A stretch of DNA of 64,000 nucleotides, taken from the IMG/VR virus record IMGVR_UViG_3300035698_017111, positions 1 to 64,000 of that record; one strand, written 5' to 3'. The translations under genes and the position numbers were made by a program. Below are positions 44,213 to 52,162 of this stretch, piece by piece. This DNA is from a virus. Positions within the stretch are counted from its first letter, which is position 1; every line of letters starts with the position of its first letter. Below the pieces are notes generated by a model, which saw only the letters and a list, made by a program, of their open reading frames with translations, was not told the DNA's origin and searched no databases.

Positions 44213-44925
44213 ATGAAATTGAGACAACAAAATTATTTGTCGAAAGTTTCATGAGACATGTGCCATTGCCATATGAACTGATTTTCATAGACAACAACTC
44301 AACAGATGGTACTCCAGAGTATCTGGACTCACTGCAAAGCGGAAACCCGTTTATTCGTGTGGTGACAAACGAAAAAAACATTGGAGTTGCTGCATCTTGG
44401 AATCAGGGAATTGGATTGGCCGAGCATGAGTATATTTGCATATCCAATAATGATGTGGAATTTATGTGGACTAACCCATTTGCTGAGATGCAAAAGGTGT
44501 TGGATAGAAACGAAAAAATTTCATGGACAAGCCCACGGACATGCTACAATAAAAACTTAAAGAAGATGTCTTACAAGCCATATCATTACGAGCAATTAAG
44601 ATACAATGCAAGCAACACAACATATGTTGTGGCTTGTTGTTTTATGTGTCCAAGAACTACGTTTGATGAAATTGGATTGTTTGATGAGGGTTTTGATGTT
44701 AAGTATTATGAAGACTTGGATTACTTGAATAGGATTTTAGAAAGTGGCAAAACGATATCTATGTGTGAATCTGCACTAGTGTATCATGCTGTTGGTAAAA
44801 CAAGTAGAATAACACCTGGTGGCGGTAACAATGAATCGTATTATAATGAGAAATGGCTTGGTACTAACTTTGACATATTGGCTAAACAAGGGCCAAGAAT
44901 TAAAGCTGCAAAACACTTTGAATGA
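44170..44925 (+). CDS. Family 2 glycosyltransferase
   Basis: SVIVPVLNEIETTKLFVESF, IFIDNNSTDGTPEYL, NIGVAASWNQGIGLA and SNNDVEF (the DxD-like metal site) are the GT2 signature; FDVKYYEDLDYLNRI is the acceptor-side ED motif. It uses a nucleotide sugar, but the acceptor is unknown. Coupling to a DNA methyltransferase leaves open modification of phage DNA, or of virion proteins or host surface sugars. Confidence 0.88.
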   Translation: MPGTKPTSVIVPVLNEIETTKLFVESFMRHVPLPYELIFIDNNSTDGTPEYLDSLQSGNPFIRVVTNEKNIGVAASWNQGIGLAEHEYICISNNDVEFMWTNPFAEMQKVLDRNEKISWTSPRTCYNKNLKKMSYKPYHYEQLRYNASNTTYVVACCFMCPRTTFDEIGLFDEGFDVKYYEDLDYLNRILESGKTISMCESALVYHAVGKTSRITPGGGNNESYYNEKWLGTNFDILAKQGPRIKAAKHFE

Positions 44926-44946
44926 AATTAAAGGGAGAGTAGATAA

Positions 44947-46257
44947 ATGAGATTTACCGTCAGAAAACACGAATTAGACAAGGCAGTTTCTGTTATTAGG
45001 GGCTCTAATGCTCTTGGTAGGAAAGAAGATGAGATGCTTTGTCTCCTCTCAATTGAAGCAACCAATACGGATGGGAAAAACAAAGTAGAATTGTTAGCTA
45101 CAAACATTGGCGTTTGGGCTAGTGCCTGTGTTACCGATGAGGATTTTTCTGATCTTGGCGAAGAGGCGTCCAAGAACTTTTCTGTTGAAAAGCCTGGTAG
45201 AGTTCTTGTTGATGGACATTCGTTCCTCAATAGAATTGTCACCTATCCGCAAAACTCAATCATTCATTTCACACTCGAAAGCAAGAGCTCTAAAGGTAGT
45301 GAAAAATCTGAGTTCCTTCAAGCCAAATACGAAGTTAAAAACGCACAAAAAACAAAATGGAAGACATGTGGGTTCCTTCTAAAGAATTCCGATATATTTG
45401 AAACAATGCCTCCAGACGAGGAGAGGAAAGAAGCTTCTGTCCCAGCTAGCCATCTTTACGAAGCTGTAAATTCTGTATCGTTTGCTGCTGGCTCTGATGA
45501 AACAGATCATTATCTTTGGGGTTGTCAGGTTCAGGTTTACGGTAATGAGGTTTCTGCATTCTCTTCAGACAGATCTAGATTGTGTTGGTTTGATGAGAAG
45601 GGTAGAGATAGAGAGGGTGAACCAGAACTCGTCTTTGTTCCAGTAAAGGAAAGTTTTTTGTCTGCATTGAAAAATATGGAGATGACAGAACAAATTGACA
45701 TTGAAGCTGGAGAGAGATACACCATCATTAAGCAGAGAAATCAATGGCATGCTGTTCCTAATGTTATGAATCCAGAAGAACTCCCAGACTGGAGAGAAAT
45801 TGCACAGAAGTTAAAGAAGACTGCTGTGTCTACTGTTCGAGTCCCAAAGAAAAGTATTCTTGATTTTATCAAGTCGGCACTCACTGAATCAACAGCTCAA
45901 TTTGGTATTGGCTTGTCGTTTGATTCTGAAAACAAAACAGTATCCTTCTCTATAGATAGGATTGAAGTCGGCAATGTTCTTTATTCGTATATTGATGAAG
46001 GTGAGTCTCTGGACGATGCAGATTTTACTGGAGATATTGATTCAAAAGTTATTCTTACAATTGAAAATGTTAGAGATATTATATCGAGATACTCTGACGA
46101 GATGGTTATATTTAGGGTAACCAATGGAACGTCTCCTGTTGAGATAATGAGTAATGGAGATACTATAGAATACATTAGCAGTACTGTACGTTCGTTGTCT
46201 GAAGAACACCCAAGTGAAGAATCGAAAGAAGAACCGAATGAAGAAACAGAAGAGTAG
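44947..46257 (+). CDS. dnaN: DNA polymerase III beta-type sliding clamp
   Basis: The 436-residue protein shows the DnaN-type pattern of repeated clamp folds; the clearest part is VNSVSFAAGSDETDHYLWGC...VSAFSSDRSRLCW, corresponding to the second-domain stretch of bacterial beta. The last 25 residues are a Glu/Ser-rich acidic tail. GGGAGAG precedes the ATG. The next gene is a delta-like subunit, and dnaX is 6 kb upstream, so the phage encodes clamp and loader. Confidence 0.85.
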   Translation: MRFTVRKHELDKAVSVIRGSNALGRKEDEMLCLLSIEATNTDGKNKVELLATNIGVWASACVTDEDFSDLGEEASKNFSVEKPGRVLVDGHSFLNRIVTYPQNSIIHFTLESKSSKGSEKSEFLQAKYEVKNAQKTKWKTCGFLLKNSDIFETMPPDEERKEASVPASHLYEAVNSVSFAAGSDETDHYLWGCQVQVYGNEVSAFSSDRSRLCWFDEKGRDREGEPELVFVPVKESFLSALKNMEMTEQIDIEAGERYTIIKQRNQWHAVPNVMNPEELPDWREIAQKLKKTAVSTVRVPKKSILDFIKSALTESTAQFGIGLSFDSENKTVSFSIDRIEVGNVLYSYIDEGESLDDADFTGDIDSKVILTIENVRDIISRYSDEMVIFRVTNGTSPVEIMSNGDTIEYISSTVRSLSEEHPSEESKEEPNEETEE

Positions 46258-47248
46258 TATAAGCTTCTATTGGTTGATCGGGGATCGTTTTCTTTGTATT
46301 GAGAGAAAAAAAGACATAATAGAAAGTATCTCAGGTAAAAAGAAACATACTGTTAAATATATCAAATCAACCGATTCTGCAGATGATTTCTGCAGTAAAA
46401 TGAGCGTTAGAGATCTTTTTGGGTCTTCGAAAACCATCTATGTGTACGATGGTCAGATACCAGAACCAGCTAAGACAATTGGATTCATACAATGTCTTGA
46501 AAGCGATTCTGTGCTTGTCGTTGTTACGGACAAGGTTGATAAGAGAAGCAAGATATACAAAGACCTCAAGAACCATGTTGAAGAATTTCCAACGGTTATG
46601 AGTGGTCCGTATCCAGATAGGTCTAAGATTAAGGTTGTTGAAAGGATTATAAAAAAAATGGTAAGGTGGGATGGTGATGATGGGGTTTTTGATTTCATCT
46701 TCCAAACATGTGGATATGACGCTGGTAAGACTGTAAATGAAATTAAGAAGATATGTATCTATAATGACGGTTCATGTCCACAAGAGTTCGCAGATATCAT
46801 TGGAATAATGTCAGATAGAGATGATCCAGATATAACTAAATTTGTTATGTCTTTGTCTGATGGTGACTCAGAATCTGCTATTAGTTTGTGTGATAAGATT
46901 ACAAGTTCTGGTAATTTTGAACAGATAAAGATGCCTGTATTTGGTGCAATTCTAGAACAGGCATTCTTCACATTGTATTGTGTTATGGCAGAGAAATCTG
47001 GTGCTGAAAATGCTGATCAAGTTGGAAAGTTTATTTCTGAAACATGGCAAAAAAAGGGTAAAAATGTCAGTGCAGTTTCAATGTCAAGGAGATACTCATA
47101 TTCCAGAGATCAATTAGATGGATTGAGTGTTAAAAGAGCAAGCCAAAGAGTAGAACATATTTACAAGGCTATGAAGAAATGTTTGTTGAATGTGGGAACG
47201 CCTAAACACGTCTTTCACGAACTTGTCCTTTCGTATAAATACATATAA
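46238..47248 (+). CDS. holA: DNA polymerase III delta-like clamp-loader subunit
   Basis: ATG 46238 lies inside the 3' end of the clamp gene; an upstream GTG (46214) is also possible. The 336-residue protein has the HolA outline: an early FYWLIGDRFLCIERKKDII, then MSVRDLFGSSKTIYVYDG, VVVTDKVDKRSKIYKDL, and a helical collar domain. There is no P-loop, as expected for delta. Assignment rests on this outline and on the gene order clamp-delta. Confidence 0.75.
   Translation: MKKQKSSISFYWLIGDRFLCIERKKDIIESISGKKKHTVKYIKSTDSADDFCSKMSVRDLFGSSKTIYVYDGQIPEPAKTIGFIQCLESDSVLVVVTDKVDKRSKIYKDLKNHVEEFPTVMSGPYPDRSKIKVVERIIKKMVRWDGDDGVFDFIFQTCGYDAGKTVNEIKKICIYNDGSCPQEFADIIGIMSDRDDPDITKFVMSLSDGDSESAISLCDKITSSGNFEQIKMPVFGAILEQAFFTLYCVMAEKSGAENADQVGKFISETWQKKGKNVSAVSMSRRYSYSRDQLDGLSVKRASQRVEHIYKAMKKCLLNVGTPKHVFHELVLSYKYI
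47234..47241 (+). promoter_or_regulatory. T4-late-like promoter element TATAAATA
   Basis: The eight bases match the T4 late promoter consensus exactly and I noticed no other exact copy in the window. It lies at the very end of the delta-like gene, 66 bases before the ruvC ATG. A phage sigma factor, perhaps that at 51267, would be needed. Confidence 0.35.
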
Positions 47249-47254
47249 AATGGA

Positions 47255-47304
47255 GGGATTTCCACGGTAAAATTGGAATAATAAGCCAAAACCAAGGAGA
47301 TCCC
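47255..47304 (+). promoter_or_regulatory. Hairpin masking the ruvC ribosome binding site
   Basis: GGGATTTCC (47255-47263) pairs with GGAGATCCC (47296-47304), nine base pairs with one G-U. The right arm contains the GGAGA binding site of the ATG at 47307. A smaller TTGG/CCAA stem lies in the loop. This leader starts the ruvC-histidine kinase operon. Confidence 0.55.
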
Positions 47305-47306
47305 AC

Positions 47307-47810
47307 ATGTCTATTATTCTGTCCCTAGATCCTGCAAGTTTAAAGAATCTGGGGCTTTGTGTTGCTAAATTTATGAAAAAGGAAATGAGGATAATTGATA
47401 GTTTTACAAACGTTTTTGATGTTGATCTTGAAAACAAAGACAAAAGACTTGTTGAGACGAAGATTCTAATAGAGGCTCTTATTGACAAGCACAAAGTAGA
47501 TACGGTTGTTTTTGAAAGATCAATGGGGTTTGGTAAGGCTTTTGTTCGTAATCAACTCAGCGAACAAACAGGTATTGTTAAACTTGTTGCTTACGAAAAA
47601 GGCGTTCCGGTAGTCGAAATATCTCCCAAGACAGCGAAGAAGAGGATTACTGGTAGCGGAAATGCTACCAAGAGAGAGGTGATTAACGCTGTTTTAGAGA
47701 CATTTAGCATGAATAAAAAAGACCTATCCTCTGAGCATGAGGCAGATGCCATTGCGATGGCCTATACCCACTTTAAGATGGTAAGAGAAGATGAGTGTAA
47801 TAAAAAATGA
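47307..47810 (+). CDS. ruvC: RuvC-like Holliday junction resolvase
   Basis: The 167-residue protein has the four acidic positions of RuvC: Asp8 (LSLDPA), Glu70 (VFERSMGFG), Glu143/His144 and Asp147 (SSEHEADAIAMAY). SPKTAKKRITGSGNATKREV is the conserved DNA-binding loop. It probably resolves branched phage DNA before packaging. The 3' end overlaps the histidine kinase start. Confidence 0.9.
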   Translation: MSIILSLDPASLKNLGLCVAKFMKKEMRIIDSFTNVFDVDLENKDKRLVETKILIEALIDKHKVDTVVFERSMGFGKAFVRNQLSEQTGIVKLVAYEKGVPVVEISPKTAKKRITGSGNATKREVINAVLETFSMNKKDLSSEHEADAIAMAYTHFKMVREDECNKK

Positions 47811-49308
47811 AAAGGCTGTAAGTATAATGGCGATTAAAGCATTAGAAGAATTTTTGCTATTGGCAGAAGTTATATTTATTTGTTTAGACAAGGATGCAAC
47901 TATTACTGCAATCAATGGTCATGGTGTTGACATCTTGGAATGTGATGACGAGTCTGACGTTATTGGTCTTAATTGGATAGAAGATTTTATTCCAGAGTAT
48001 TTCAAAGACAATATAAGAAAACTTTTTTTATCAAATATTAAAAACCCAGATACGGTGTCTGTCTACCATCAGAATCCAATATTGACTAAAAAAGGAAATG
48101 TAAAATGGATTTCCTGGACCAATGCAATTAGAGAAAGTGGTGATGGAGAATATGTTTCTGTAAGTTGTGGTGTTGATATCACCCAATGGAAACATCTTGA
48201 GGTAAGGATAGGTGAGGGTCTTGATAAACAAAGAAAAAGTGAAGAGACATTAAAATCCATTACTGAATCAACACAAGATTTCATTATTCTTAAAGACACA
48301 AGTTCTAGGTATTTGTATGTTAACAAATCTACTACAGATGCTTTTAACATACCTTATGAAGAATGGGTTGGAAGAACTAGGGAAGAAATATTTAGACCTA
48401 ATACAAAAGATAAAGATAAGTCAACACAAAGAACAGTTGAAAGTCTTGAAAAAAAAATAATTGAAACTGGTGAAACTGTTACGCATGAACTCGAAATGCT
48501 TGGAAAACAATTTCATGTTGTTTACTCTCCTGTAAAAAACGAAAATGGTAAAGTTGAGATGATTTCTGTTATATTTAGGGATATTTCTAAATTAAAAGAA
48601 GCAGAAGAAGAGTTAAAGAAACGAAATCAAAACTTAGAAGATTTTACCGATGTTGTTTCGCACGATCTTCAAGAACCATTGAGAAAAATAACCTCATATG
48701 TTGAAAGAATAAAAAAAGAAACTCCAATGAAGGATCGCAGGAAGTCTTCACAGCATATGGGTAAGATAATTGATGCATCTCAAAGAATGCAAAAATTGAT
48801 TGATGATCTTTTAGAATTCTCAAGAATAAACCTTGAAGAAGATTGTAACTTTTTCCAAAAGGTTAACGTAGAGGATGTGATAAACGAAGTGATGTCAGAT
48901 CTTGAAATAAGGATAGAGTCGTCTAAAGCTAAAATATCTGTTGAAAACATGCCAACAATAGAAGCAGATCGAACTCAAATGAGACAGCTTTTCCAAAATC
49001 TAATTAGTAATTCTATTAAGTTTAAAAAGGAAAATGTCGCTCCAATTATTAATATATCTTGTGAGATGGTCAATGACATGGCCATCATTTTTGTAACTGA
49101 CAATGGAATAGGATTTGATGAAAAGTACAAAAATAAAATCTTCTTGCCCTTTAGAAGACTTTATAGACATACGAAGTACCCCGGATCTGGCATCGGATTA
49201 GCCATTTGTAAGAAGATAGTCAATGCACACTGTGGATGTATTGGTGTCAAAAGCAAAATCGGAGAGGGATGTTCTTTTGTCATTAGTCTACCTATGAAGC
49301 AGGATTAA
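47791..49308 (+). CDS. Soluble PAS-PAS sensor histidine kinase
   Basis: The 505-residue protein has two PAS domains (about 20-135 and 155-270), a coiled linker, a HisKA domain with phospho-acceptor His291 in VVSHDLQEPLRKI, and a HATPase domain with N box NLISNSIKF (403-411), G1 DNGIGF (437-442) and G2 GSGIGL (465-470). All catalytic boxes are intact. No transmembrane segment is present, so it senses something in the cytoplasm. Start 47791 overlaps ruvC; ATG 47827 is an alternative. The closest design I know is the phytochrome-type kinase that signals to small Rcp1-like receivers, and two receiver genes follow. Confidence 0.93.
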   Translation: MSVIKNEKAVSIMAIKALEEFLLLAEVIFICLDKDATITAINGHGVDILECDDESDVIGLNWIEDFIPEYFKDNIRKLFLSNIKNPDTVSVYHQNPILTKKGNVKWISWTNAIRESGDGEYVSVSCGVDITQWKHLEVRIGEGLDKQRKSEETLKSITESTQDFIILKDTSSRYLYVNKSTTDAFNIPYEEWVGRTREEIFRPNTKDKDKSTQRTVESLEKKIIETGETVTHELEMLGKQFHVVYSPVKNENGKVEMISVIFRDISKLKEAEEELKKRNQNLEDFTDVVSHDLQEPLRKITSYVERIKKETPMKDRRKSSQHMGKIIDASQRMQKLIDDLLEFSRINLEEDCNFFQKVNVEDVINEVMSDLEIRIESSKAKISVENMPTIEADRTQMRQLFQNLISNSIKFKKENVAPIINISCEMVNDMAIIFVTDNGIGFDEKYKNKIFLPFRRLYRHTKYPGSGIGLAICKKIVNAHCGCIGVKSKIGEGCSFVISLPMKQD

Positions 49309-49323
49309 TAAAGGATATGACGC

Positions 49324-49791
49324 ATGGTGAATGAGAATAAATTATCTAGTAAACACTTAATAGTATTACTTGTTGACGATGACGAAGAAGACCGTGGTAT
49401 TGTCCATGATGCTATTTCTGAATTGTTTGATGGTGTTCGAATCATTCAGATGGATGATGGTGAGGATTTAAGTAATTATCTAAATAGCGAAGAAGATTTC
49501 GCAGAGAGACCACCAGTTAATGGATCTCTACTGATAATTCTTGATTTACGGATGCACAGGAAGTCTGGATTTGAGGTTTTGAAGGAAATTAAAGAAAATA
49601 AAAAAACACAATCCATTCCTGTTATTATATATAGTGGCTCTAGCTCACAGAAAGACATAAATACAAGTTATAAACTCGGAGCAAACAGCTACATTACGAA
49701 ATCATACAGTTTAGATGAAGTAAATCAGACATTGGGTAATGCTCTCAATTTTTGGTTATCAACATCTGGGTTGCCAAACGTTTCCATCTGA
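49324..49791 (+). CDS. Stand-alone receiver (Rcp1-like response regulator)
   Basis: The 155-residue protein is a single receiver domain: acidic triad Asp18-Asp20, phospho-acceptor Asp74 in IILDLRM, Ser in IIYSGSS and Lys126 in SYITKS. There is no output domain. The YL/FW pattern and length resemble the small receivers paired with soluble PAS/phytochrome kinases. It follows the kinase gene by 15 bases, so it is its likely target. Confidence 0.92.
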   Translation: MVNENKLSSKHLIVLLVDDDEEDRGIVHDAISELFDGVRIIQMDDGEDLSNYLNSEEDFAERPPVNGSLLIILDLRMHRKSGFEVLKEIKENKKTQSIPVIIYSGSSSQKDINTSYKLGANSYITKSYSLDEVNQTLGNALNFWLSTSGLPNVSI

Positions 49792-49808
49792 GCTAAAGGA
49801 GAGGGTCC

Positions 49809-50750
49809 ATGGGCAATAACGATATCCTCAGAGTATTATTAATAGAGGATGACGAAGAAGATTATGAACTCACGAAAGATCTTGTAAATGAAATTAAAAG
49901 AACAAAAATAGAATTAGATTTTTGTGAGACGTATGATGAGGGTCTTGAAAAAATAAAAAGTGGTGAATACGATGCATATCTTGTTGATTGCAAATTGGGT
50001 TTAGATGACGGACTTGACTTGATTGACGAAGCTAAACTCCACGAATGTAGATCTCCAATAATAATACTCACCGGACAAAGAAATGGCAATATTGATATAA
50101 AGGCACTTAACAGAGGGGCAGATGATTATCTGTCTAAAAGGAATACCGATGCTTCTCTTTTGGAAAAAAGCATTCTGTATTCTATTGAGAAAAAGAAACT
50201 TGAAAGAAAACTAAAAGATAGTCAAACTCTTCTATCGTCCATATTAGACACGACAAAAGTTGGTATGTGTCTTATTGATAAAAATAACAATATTGTAAAA
50301 ACAAATCCAGCATTGTTGTCAATGTTTAATTTAGAAGATGTTTCTATTAATGTCTTTGAAAGTACATTTTTGTTATCAGAACACAACTCTTCACCATTTC
50401 GTAACAAATCTTTGCAAAAAGAACTTCCAGTTGGAAACCCTATAGACCTATCACTATTACATAACGATGGAGAATATGTTGTAAAATGTCTCCTAAATAG
50501 TATTGTAAAAGACTGCACCATTACAATAAGTGATCTTTCTTATGTTAACGGTAGTGTTCAAGAATTTATTCTAATTAATTTTATAGACATTACCAAACAG
50601 AAAAAAACAGAAAAAAGTCTAGTTGATACACAAATAAAACTACAAAGATCTATTGAAAAACATGGCATTAAAACAGAAGATCCAAATGTTATGATGGATT
50701 TGATTGACTTGGAAATCTGTAGGATGCGAGGAGAGTCAAGCTGTGTTTGA
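49809..50750 (+). CDS. Response regulator with C-terminal PAS domain
   Basis: Residues 1-120 are a receiver with Asp14/Asp15, phospho-acceptor Asp60 (YLVDCKLG), Thr88 (ILTGQ) and Lys110 (DDYLSK). A coiled linker leads to a PAS domain (about 135-255). There is no DNA-binding or enzymatic output domain, so signalling must go through protein contact. GGAGAG precedes the ATG. The stop overlaps the GTG of the next gene. Confidence 0.9.
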   Translation: MGNNDILRVLLIEDDEEDYELTKDLVNEIKRTKIELDFCETYDEGLEKIKSGEYDAYLVDCKLGLDDGLDLIDEAKLHECRSPIIILTGQRNGNIDIKALNRGADDYLSKRNTDASLLEKSILYSIEKKKLERKLKDSQTLLSSILDTTKVGMCLIDKNNNIVKTNPALLSMFNLEDVSINVFESTFLLSEHNSSPFRNKSLQKELPVGNPIDLSLLHNDGEYVVKCLLNSIVKDCTITISDLSYVNGSVQEFILINFIDITKQKKTEKSLVDTQIKLQRSIEKHGIKTEDPNVMMDLIDLEICRMRGESSCV

Positions 50751-51267
50751 AGAGATCATTACAGTTCTGATTGCTAGTCCACAGGGTGGCGTTGTTATCG
50801 TCTGCCTCATACTAGTCATATCTCTTATAGTGTGGCTTTTCCTTAATTTTATTTTCAAAATCTTTAAATGGGTCTATGAAAAGGACCAGGAAAAAAAACA
50901 GTTTGCGAAGATACAAAAAGATCTAGAAAAACAATTCGGCGACAAATTCAAAGACCTAAAAGAAGACGTAAATAATGATTTTAAAGATCAAGAAGAGAGG
51001 CAAAAGAATAGAATCTCTGATGGAACTGTGTCTAAGGGAGAACTTTTTAATAAATTAGATACATTTAATAAAGAATTGGGGAATATCCGACAAGAATATA
51101 GTGCCAATATGGTTCCTAGAAAAGAATGTCGAGAAGAACAAAAAACAATTAGAGAAGACATTAGAGATGTTGAGAAAACACACAAAACAGACATTGAGAG
51201 ACTCCGAGAAGAAATGGGAGACGTGAAAGCCAGAGTTGGGTCTATGGAAGGTAAAATAGACAACTAA
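50743..51267 (+). CDS. Membrane-anchored coiled-coil protein
   Basis: GTG 50743 follows GAGGAGAG and overlaps the upstream stop, giving 174 residues. A single long hydrophobic helix (about residues 17-40, GGVVIVCLILVISLIVWLFL) is followed by a charged coiled coil to the C-terminus. It has no signal cleavage site. It could be an i-spanin- or XhlA-like lysis protein, or a membrane anchor for the signalling proteins next to it; the sequence cannot decide. Confidence 0.75.
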   Translation: MFEEIITVLIASPQGGVVIVCLILVISLIVWLFLNFIFKIFKWVYEKDQEKKQFAKIQKDLEKQFGDKFKDLKEDVNNDFKDQEERQKNRISDGTVSKGELFNKLDTFNKELGNIRQEYSANMVPRKECREEQKTIREDIRDVEKTHKTDIERLREEMGDVKARVGSMEGKIDN

Positions 51268-51926
51268 TGAGAACATATACCATACAAGAAGCTGTGCCAC
51301 CCAAGTGGGCTGCTATTAATGATTTGGTCCTCCAGGCAAAAATTGGAGGGAAGGAAGAAGTAAATAACCTATGGAAAATCTATAAATTCGTTTTTGACGA
51401 AATATTTGCTGGTTTTCTTGTAGTATATGAGTTTTTTGGCACTGAGAGAATAGAAATCTATTATCATTTTCGAATGTGGTTTTTAGATTTCGTTACAAGA
51501 TATGATTTTGAAGGGAAGTATGGTTTTGGATACTATCTCAAAAAAGAGATAATTAAAGAAACAAAAGAACATCTTCGTGAACGATATATGCTTTCTGACG
51601 AAATGTTGATCAGAGATGAGATTATAACAGAAACAATTCGTTCTGATACGCCGAACAAAGAGAGGACAGAAGAAAAAAGAGAAATACAAAATGCCCTTAG
51701 GATAATGACTCCAAAGACTAGACAAGCAACTTATTGGCACATTTACAAGGGTTTTAGGTTAAAAGACTGTGCAGAAATAGCAGGAACCAGAGAAGATACT
51801 TTGTCAAGAAAAATTATGGCGGCACGAAAGAAAGTCTTACAGAGTCTGTACGGGATAGAAACAAAAGCAAAGAAACAGAAGAGACGGGAAAAAATATATA
51901 GAATTCCATATACCGCACCCTCCTAA
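51267..51926 (+). CDS. Sigma-factor-like protein
   Basis: The C-terminal part (RIMTPKTRQATYWHIYKGFRLKDCAEIAGTREDTLSRKIMAARKKV) is a region-4-like helix-turn-helix, as in ECF sigma factors. The N-terminal half (FRMWFLDFVTRYDFEGKYGFGYYLKKEI) resembles a divergent region 2, including an F-x-YL-K segment like that before the sigma -10 helix. Its stop overlaps the next gene's possible start. Given its place after the phosphorelay and before packaging genes, it may drive late transcription. Confidence 0.75.
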   Translation: MRTYTIQEAVPPKWAAINDLVLQAKIGGKEEVNNLWKIYKFVFDEIFAGFLVVYEFFGTERIEIYYHFRMWFLDFVTRYDFEGKYGFGYYLKKEIIKETKEHLRERYMLSDEMLIRDEIITETIRSDTPNKERTEEKREIQNALRIMTPKTRQATYWHIYKGFRLKDCAEIAGTREDTLSRKIMAARKKVLQSLYGIETKAKKQKRREKIYRIPYTAPS

Positions 51927-51937
51927 TGGAGATAAAG

Positions 51938-52162
51938 ATGAGAACAGAAAAGAAAGAGATGCACCCACCCAAACATTTCACACTAGATCCAGATCATCCA
52001 CAAGTTGGTGATAAGGATTGGTTGGGTAAATTCGCTGAATCTATGCTGAAAAAAGCTGCTACTGCCCCATATGGTGTTTACCCACTGGGGGGATTGGACC
52101 CAAACGAAGAGAAAGACTTAAGATGCAGAGATATAAGACAGAAACGTATAATGATCAATTAG
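51938..52162 (+). CDS. Hypothetical small protein (74 aa)
   Basis: ATG 51938 follows GGAG; an earlier ATG (51926) overlaps the previous stop. The protein is charged, with TLDPDHPQVGDKDWLGKFAESML in the middle, and has no known motif. The 3' end overlaps the next gene by 40 bases. Confidence 0.6.
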   Translation: MRTEKKEMHPPKHFTLDPDHPQVGDKDWLGKFAESMLKKAATAPYGVYPLGGLDPNEEKDLRCRDIRQKRIMIN

